Shown here piece after piece: positions 10,001 to 19,000 of a stretch of DNA of 22,190 bases. The stretch is from Reticulitermes lucifugus (taxonomy: Eukaryota; Arthropoda; Insecta; Blattodea; Rhinotermitidae): positions 20,875 through 43,064 of the forward strand of contig JAKCWW010004126.1 of the NCBI GenBank assembly GCA_026260175.1, in the 5' to 3' direction. Made by a program: the position numbers and the translations under genes. The notes under the pieces were generated by a model. That model made no database searches. It worked only from the letters and a program-made list of their open reading frames with translations, and was not told the DNA's origin. How positions within the stretch are numbered: the stretch's first letter is position 1; each line of letters starts with the position of its first letter.

Positions 10001-13000
10001 AAGAATAAAGATTGTAAATATCTATTACACAAGTATGCTAAGTCTAAATGTTTGGGATGAGGGTGGATTACAATAAAAGCTGATTATTACTTTTGACATT
10101 TTCTATTGTTCTGAGTTTATTTCAAATAATATTTGAAATAAAAATAGAAATATCCAGTTTCCAAAACATTATAATACAATGTTTTGGAAAATGGTTGTTT
10201 GCATCAGCAGGTGTATTCAGCCAAGTCCATTGGGACCTCAATGGCGGTCCCAATGGTTCAGACAAGCTCTTTCTAACAGTCCTAGCTTTGAAATATTGCA
10301 TTAGAAGCTGAAACTGAAGATAGTAGACAATGTCCACAGTATTAGTCACACTTACTACTACACAGCTAGTTGCACTACAGAAATACACTTACTTTAAAGC
10401 AATACTATAATGCTCTAATGCTTTCTCTTCCTCATGAACACGAGCCAACAAATCACCCAGCATCTGGTGCAGTTTGCAAGTTGGCTGCAGTTCTGCCTGC
10501 TTCTCCAATAATGCTATCGCAGACTCCAATGCCATCTCCTAAAAACAATCATCATATTAACAGAGAATAATTTAGCACAGTTTGTTTACACAAAAAGGCA
10601 TCACAGCTGCCTTTGTTGATGTACATATTTACATGTAAAGGCATACACATAATTCAAGTGTTACACCTCACTTCACTCAACCATTTTTAAGTCACTGTGA
10701 GTTCAAGCACACACGACTGCACAGATATCTCCAGTTTGTTAAAACTCTTTACAACAAATATTGTACTAAATTAAAAATTTTTACCTCTTTGGCAAACAAA
10801 AATTGTACTAAATTAAAGGATTTTTAACCCTTTGGCACCGGACATTATTTACGTATGAAGCACAGTGCGACACTCAAAATGCAGATCATATAAATATATC
10901 TATCTGCTCTTATGCAGCCCCCATTTAAATTCCATTCTTCTGCAGATTACTACAGGCATTCAATTCCTGTGCCAAAGGGTTAAATTTCAGGTATGTTAGC
11001 AGCTCAAATACAAAAAAAGAATTATTATCTGTATAATGCTCCTCTCATTTATTTATTTGAATGTTTCAGTTACTGAATGTTGTTCGCCGTAGTGTTCCTA
11101 CCTTTATATATTCCTTCTACTTCACGTCTGTCTGTAGTTTAACAACACTGCCGCTACCTGACACTATATAGGCTCATATTACTGCAAGAAAGGGAATGTG
11201 GAACAAAGTAGTTATGGCTTAATTTTAATGTTACATCTGGATGACCTTAAAGAAAAAAGAGAAGATACTGGAAATTGAAAGAGGAAGCACTAGATCGCAC
11301 CCTGTGAAGAACTCGCTTTGGAAGAGGCCACAGACCTGTTGTTAGACAGACTACAGAATGAATGAATCTGGATATAGGACTGGAGAGGCTGATAAAAACC
11401 ACCAAAAACCTCAGAAGAGGCAGTTATTTGTCCCAGCTGAGATTCAAACTGGGCACATCCTGAATACAAGCCACAAAAGCACTACTGCGTGAGCTAATTT
11501 GTTTGCTCTTCAAACTTAACTTTCTACAGCCTTTAAGACTCCCATCACTCGCCACATGACTTTTCTCTTGTTCTACCATTCACATCCTTTCCACAAGCAG
11601 ATACTGAAAGCTGCTTGGGGATGAGTCGAGCTCCATGACATTGTGCAAAAGCAACATTTCACTGAGATGTTTTCAGTGTTACTTTCTTGTTGCAAAAGCT
11701 AGAACAAACTTGTAAAAACATTTTTGTCCTTTGCCAGTTTTTTCTCTCTGTTTTACTGTTAAAAACAGGTGTGCACAAATTCCAAGTACCAGGTTGCTTG
11801 TGGGGACTGAATTTGTATGGTGGTGCCTAATGTTTGTGGGTCGCCAGTATGAAATCTGCTTCAAGTCGCCCTTCTGGCACCTAGAACTTTCAGGTGGATC
11901 CTAGACATTCGAAAAATTTGTGGACCCCTAGTTTCATAGATGGAGATGTAGATAGTGCACTGAACTGATCCAGGATTTGACCCCATACCACTTTCATGGA
12001 ATTTTAAAGCTTCGTGTGCACAATTTAATAACTCTTTCATGTCTTATAAAGATGTGAAAGCTGTATGTGAATTATAATTATATGTTGATATAAAAGTGTG
12101 TTATGTGTAGATGTTTGAATCACATAATTTTGTATTTCACCCATACCGCACACTATGTTTTGATAGGTACCAGTAATAACAGTTAAGTCTGAAGACTGTA
12201 ACTCACCTGTTCATATATTTCAGCCAAGAGGTACACTGCAGGCAAATACATCTCATCCTGTGCTAGAGCCTTCTCTAGAATGCTCTTTGCTTTACACACA
12301 GTGACTGGATCTTTCATAAGGACTGATGCATACAGCTGCACCATGAAAGCAAAATGTCAGTTTCTTAATATATAATGTACCTAAATGTGAATGCTGAGGT
12401 GATACAGTATTTAAATTCATTTAAAGAATATGTTTCTGCACTATCCTATCTCAAATTATATGAAAAAAAGAAATATGGAGCTCAACATTCATCTATGCCA
12501 CTGAGATTCAGAATGCATGGAGTTTTACCTACATAGCCCTATATGCCTTTCATGGTGTGATTCTTTGGCAGATGAGGAACTATAAAGTTGTCCCTGCACA
12601 TGATGTAAAGGCATATGGGGAAGCTAAACTTACCTCCACTCATTCTCAATCTCTGCACTAGATGGAGGAGTGGTCAGCTTCACCTCTGAAGAAAGCGCCC
12701 CTGATACCACTAAATAGGATGCCAGGAGAGAAAAATCTGCTTCCTCTAGTGGGAATCGAACCACTATTCCTTAGTCGTACAGCCTGTAGCCTAGTCACTA
12801 TACTGCAGACAGCAGGAAAACATAAGTACAGGAGCCCCATACACAGGGGTAAAGTGGACAGGGCTTGAGGCTTACCACTCACCTCCATCTACTGCCGAGG
12901 TTTAACAATGAGAGGAGTTACACCTCCACTCCCATATATGCTTTCTTGGCATGTAAAAGAGAGAGAGAGAGAGAGAGAAGAAGAAGCAATCCCTGTACAG

Positions 13001-16000
13001 GCCTGGGCAGGCCCTGAGGGTTCCAGGAAGTTGAGGCTCCCAGATAATCAGCACATGAAGGTAGTAAGGTTGAAAGCCCTACACATCGGCCACCTTTACC
13101 CCCCAGGAAATATTCCTGGTACTCATTTCTGTTAGAGGCTCAGTCAACCCCAGGGTCATAATGCAGCTGGAAGGATTAAGTCAATGAAAAATTCCAGTCA
13201 CACCACTCGGAATCAAACCCACAACCTTCCGGCTTTTAGCACTGTGCCTCAACCAACTGCGCCTTTGCGTGCCCCCTTCTTGGCATGTACAGGGACAATC
13301 TTTCCTTCAACTTGTACACAATATACACAACACTTCAGATGCTGACTCTGCTTTACATAATTATAAAAAGAGGGTAGTATCCAAAATTTTGTGCATATCA
13401 AGTGCACCTCACACAACAGGCATTGTCAGAAAAAATATTCTTATAACCAGGCAGTTAGCAAGATATATTTACGCAGTTCTTACAGTGAGAGCTCGTGGGT
13501 TCTGCCCTAGCTGTTTGCAAGCATTACTAGCAATTGTGAGGGCTTCCCGGAGCCTGTGCATGGCTATATAGCAATCGACAAGGCCACGATGTGGCTCATA
13601 GCGATGTGGTGACACCTGCATTGCTTCTCGAAAGTGCATAACTGCATCCTGGAACTTCTTCAGATCAAGCAATATGGCCCCCTTGAGAATCAGTGCCTCT
13701 ACATTTCGTGGACTCAGGAAACATGCTTTCTGAGCAAAGTAAGCAGCCTTTGAATTCTTCTTTGTAGCATACAGAAAATAAGCCATTGCAATCCATGTTT
13801 CTGGGCCATATTCTGATACAGTAATGTTCGGTGATATAAGTTTCTCCAGTTCTTTATGTTTCCGCTCCTTTGTAAGAAGAGCAGCCAGGATATCCAATCC
13901 TCGCTGCATATGAGGATCCAAAGCAAGGGCCTGCAAACAGAATTATACATTCTGAAGAAAAGTACAAGTATTGGTAAAACACAACTTACCCATTTCAATC
14001 ACTTACTCCTACCAAATGCCAGCCAGCCAGCTCATGTAGATCCTTCTTGCATCTATAGTGTTTAGAAAGTTGTATATGTAATGAATGAATAATAGTGTTA
14101 GATTTACTTTTTATTTAGTTTTGTTATTTGGTTTGAATTTTGTTAACATTGCCACAAGGAGTTATTACCTGCGGTGCAGTGAACACTGGCTATGGTTCAC
14201 CGCACTTTAAAGAATGCCGAAGCTGCAATTCCTGAATAGTCTACTTAAGGGAACTCTGCGAGGCAAACGCCCTAATTTACGTTTCAGTAATTTTGTGACG
14301 ATAACTTAAAGCTCCCGTAAGCTACTTCAGCGATAATGAAAAACTTTGGTCTATGGCTGAGCATTCAAGGTAAGTGAGCTGTGTTGAATTTATAATTGTT
14401 TTAGAAAAACAATTACTGGAACGGAGCACTTTTGGTGTAATAATACTTTGGTGACAGAATTTGAAATTCTAAATTTATTTAGTAACGCGGTACTACAGTT
14501 TATTTATTTTAATGAAAAGGGCAAGTAGTTGATTTAACTTTTACATGGCAACTTTAATGTGAAAACTGTAAACTAAATTTTGTAAAGTTATTTGTTTTGT
14601 AAATAATATAGATTATTTTACTTTAAATTTAAATTACTTGTACTGCTATTACGTACGTTGGCAAATACCTGTTGTGTGCATAGAGCAAAGTGCAGGCCAC
14701 CTTTCGCCTGCTGCTAAGAAATTTGACACGCCGGAAAAGGTAGATTGCAACAAAAGCAGAGCAGTTACAGATTGCTGCTTAGATATAATAATCGGTTGGT
14801 GGCAGCTACTTTAGAAATAGGAGATCCAGTGATTGCCTTCTCGGACGTTACCGATAGAACCTCTTTCAGAAAATTGGGCTGCATAGTAGCAACACTCTGG
14901 GGTTGGCACTACATATATTTTAGTAGAAAAACTGCCAGATTTCAAGAATATTATTCGAGCAACCACAGGTGACAGCACAGCTCACAGACTCAGCTACTAG
15001 ATGGCAGATGCACATACTTAGAGCAATACAAATTCTGGCTAAATCTGAATATTAAATTGTGTCAGAACCAGTCTGGCAAATGATAGTACAGGGAAATCTA
15101 TGAAGTTAGACATCATGTGACAAACGAGCACAAAGCCTAGAACACTTTCACCACCTGCATGTGTGTATCCCATCAGTGCTATGCACATGCAATTATGTTT
15201 TATTGTATTGAATTGTTTTAATGTTATTAATTCCATAAGTCTGACATCACATAACTTGAAAATGCAATTATGTCTGCATCTTTCTATATCCTCATGTCAT
15301 GTGTTTGACAACAAATGTGTTAAACATGAAAAATGGAAAAACTATAAACAATTATTTTATTTAATGAAGTTACAGAAGCATAAACTTTCTTTTGCAATGT
15401 CACAGTTTCAAGCAGCCTAAAAGTTGCTTATTGCCATTTTGATATCAAATGTAAACTGCATTGTTTCAGGCACTTACTCCATCTTGCAAGATCTGAGGTC
15501 CTCATGGTGGTCTTCTGAGATACGATACCATATACTACGCCAATAAATCACACATCTCAGAAGATTCATCTTCATAAAACCATCTTTATGGTATGCAAAT
15601 CTAATGACAGTAATATATCTAATTTTCTTTAAATATCATACAATGTATGGTTTGTTGAATGATGCAGAACTTCAGTATGACATCCGAATTTCAAGATAAT
15701 ATAACTTTTCTTACATGGGAGATATAATAAAAGTCTCCATTTTGTTAATTTCGTCACAAATGTACATCACAAAATATGTTTCTTGTTTATCAAATTTAAA
15801 AGTTTATTGAAGTTAATTTCATAAGATTCTAGTAAAGTGGTTTGTCTAACTAACATTTCACAGCACATACAAAGTATACTCTTCCGCAAATAAACTGAAC
15901 TGCAGTGGAAAACAAGTCAAATGCTATGAGTGAACATGTTTGCCAATCTGTTTAGGTGGCACAACAATACTCACTCTCTGCAGCACAATGAGAGCATTCT

Positions 16001-19000
16001 TATGGTCTCCAGAGTAGTAGTAACTCTCCCCCATTGCAACTAGAAGGCTGAGATTGTCTCGTAATGATGAACGTTCATCCAACTGCCGGAACGTTGCAAC
16101 AGCCTGACTGTACTCTCGACTGTGAAGATGAGCGTGGGCTTTAATCCAAGAATTTAACCTGTCCACAACAAACAGTCCAACATATACATGACTTACCTCT
16201 AGAAAAACGCTACATTAATCACTATTCAGTTTTTACGCGCGTTTCAAAATTGCAAAAAGCGACTATTAGCTTCATCATGTCTGCCCGTCTGTCTGTCTGT
16301 CCGCATGGCACAATTCCGCTCCCACTGGACAGATTTTCATGAAATTTGACAATTGTGCGTGTTTCAAAAATGTGTCCAGAAAATTTAAGCTTCATTAAAA
16401 TCTGACAGGAATTTCAGGTACTTTACATGAAGAGCTTTATGGTAATATCTCACTGAATTTTTCTTAGACTGAGAAATGTTTCAGACAGAGTTGCAGAGAA
16501 AATCAAATCCACATTTTATGTTTAATAACATTTTTTCAAAAATCACGCCATTTATGAGATAAGGTGGAAAAATATGGCACAGCCAGACAGGCCACAGATG
16601 ACAATACAATACAGCGCATGCACTTTGCATGCTGGATAACTAAGGCTACACACACACTCAGAATACGTAATACTTATTGTTTTTCCAAGGCAACAATCGT
16701 TATGCAAACCCGCCTCACTGTTACATTATACATACATTGCCTGTTTTGTTGGAGTTTGTCCACAATTGAGTGTTTAAAGATACAACAAATTAAACAGTGT
16801 TCTGGCATGAAAAACAGGAGGGGACTAACTGCGTAGGTGCTTCTGCCACCCTTCTACCAAAGACAGAGACAGAACCTATCTCTGAACATTTTGTTGAATA
16901 TTTTGTGCTTTTAAACACTAGACAATGAAAAAGTCCAAATACTGAATAATGCTGAACATGATATACAATCATAAGAACCATGCAGAACTGGGTTCTAAGT
17001 TTGTCTCTAAACTTTGAAACAATTAGCTAATGCACTTTCTTGATTGGGCACAATGAAGTGATGACTGTGAAGCACAGTACCAGTACAAAATACAATACAG
17101 GATATTTGCATTCCACTGTTCTTCATACATCTACCCAAGTGTGTAGACCATGTAACAATCTAACTTTCAGATACAAATATCAATACTAGTACATGGTAAA
17201 GATGATCACTAGTGTTAAGACACAAAAATGATTACATCATGGAACCATCACCACTTCCACACACATTTCTATAACTGAGAATTACTAATTGCAGGACATT
17301 CTTATAAAGAGCAAGAGTCAGATAATACACATTACTTTAATGTTCATACAAATATAAATGGCATGGCAAAACATAAACTTGACCTTGAAAATTTCTCATT
17401 CATTCATCTATCTTACTCCTTTTACCAAGCTTCATGCTACTTTGAAGAGTTGATACTTCTGGATCATGAGTACATAAAAATGGAGTAGAAAAAATCGAAA
17501 AAAGAGGGGAATTGGAGTGGAAGTTATGCACCTTCCAATTCCACTCTCACAGATCTTCATGACAACTCACCAATCCATGTTGCCAAAGTTGGATGCTCCT
17601 TCCAGGACCAGAGCATTTACTTCTATTCCTTTTACTCCAAGACTTAGCAATCCCTCTGCTGCTTCCAATGCCAAAGGACATTCCTGCATATTTATAAGAC
17701 ACACAGGAAATGTGCATGAAAAACCAAATACTGGATAAGGATGAAACCTCCGATTACCATATTTCCTGGTATTTAAGACACAGTCTTTTCCCTCAAATAT
17801 AAAAGCAAAAAGCAAAGTTGTCCCTGAGCATAACATGATGATACATAGTGGAGTGGTCAGCTTCACAACCTGGCTGCCCCAGTACCCACAAAACAGGAGG
17901 ATGAGTAAGACCCGGAGCCAGTCCCGACAGTTCAGAGACAGAAAAATCCCTTGCCCCTACCAGGAAATGAATTAAAATTCCCCAACTGACCAACCTGTAA
18001 CCTAGTCACTATACCAAGTAGGCTATCCTAGATCCATTTCCCTCAAAAAATGGCCCTAAAAACCAGAATGTCTTACACATGGGTAGAAGTGATAAAAACT
18101 GTGCAAATTTTAGAACCACATTACATAAATACATTAATAATAAATAAGCCTCTTACAATTAATTAATGCAAAATAAATTTTGTCTGCTAACCAGAAAATT
18201 TAAAAACTTAATTTATCTCACCTAGCACTTCATGCACCTTACACACACAGACACATCTTATATACTGGGTGAATGTGACACGATTTTACACACAATGTGA
18301 AAGACAAAAAAAAACTAAAAAGTAAGAATTACAAGTACAGTAACATTCCAGGTATCTTAAACCATTATTAGTCTAAGGGCATATGAAAATTCAAAATCTT
18401 AAGGCACTTGTTAATGACATTACATAGCAGCAAGGGATGGACCATAAGGAGAATTATTAAAAGAATGTTAACAGCAGCTGAAATACGCTTCACTGGAACT
18501 CCGCAATTGTCTGCGTGTGTACCACAGCATTATTTTTGTGATGACTAAACATTAAAGGTTTGAGTCAATGGCACAAGCATGTCACAGAGCAATCAAAAGA
18601 CTGAGAGTGTCATTAAATATACCACAAATAAACAAATACACAGCAGTCAAGTTAGGTTACTTCTATCAGTTACTTTAACATGATTCCATACCCTCAACAC
18701 CTCTTTGTAAGATGTGATGGCTGACCGTTCCATTCCACCTTGTTGGTACAGTTTGGCAAGTGCCATGTTTATTTTTGCATTTCGCAACTTCCCTGGGATA
18801 GACTGAAGTACCACAATGGCCTGGTGGTTCTGCTTCAAGTTCACATGGCAAACATGAATCTGGTACTTGATATCTGCATAAAATATATAATCAGTAACTA
18901 AAATCACACTCAGTTTTTATGATACATCTCACTTTTTGAGGAATTGCTGCTACTTGAACTGCTTCATAAAATTATCAAAAGCTGGTAACACAAAAGGTCC

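Noticed and set aside
12658-12888. Open frames on both strands over 12658-12888
   Set aside because: They fall on the family B SINE and have no conserved protein.
13714-13998. 94-codon minus-strand frame overlapping APC7 exon 6
   Set aside because: It is a shadow of the real exon in another frame.
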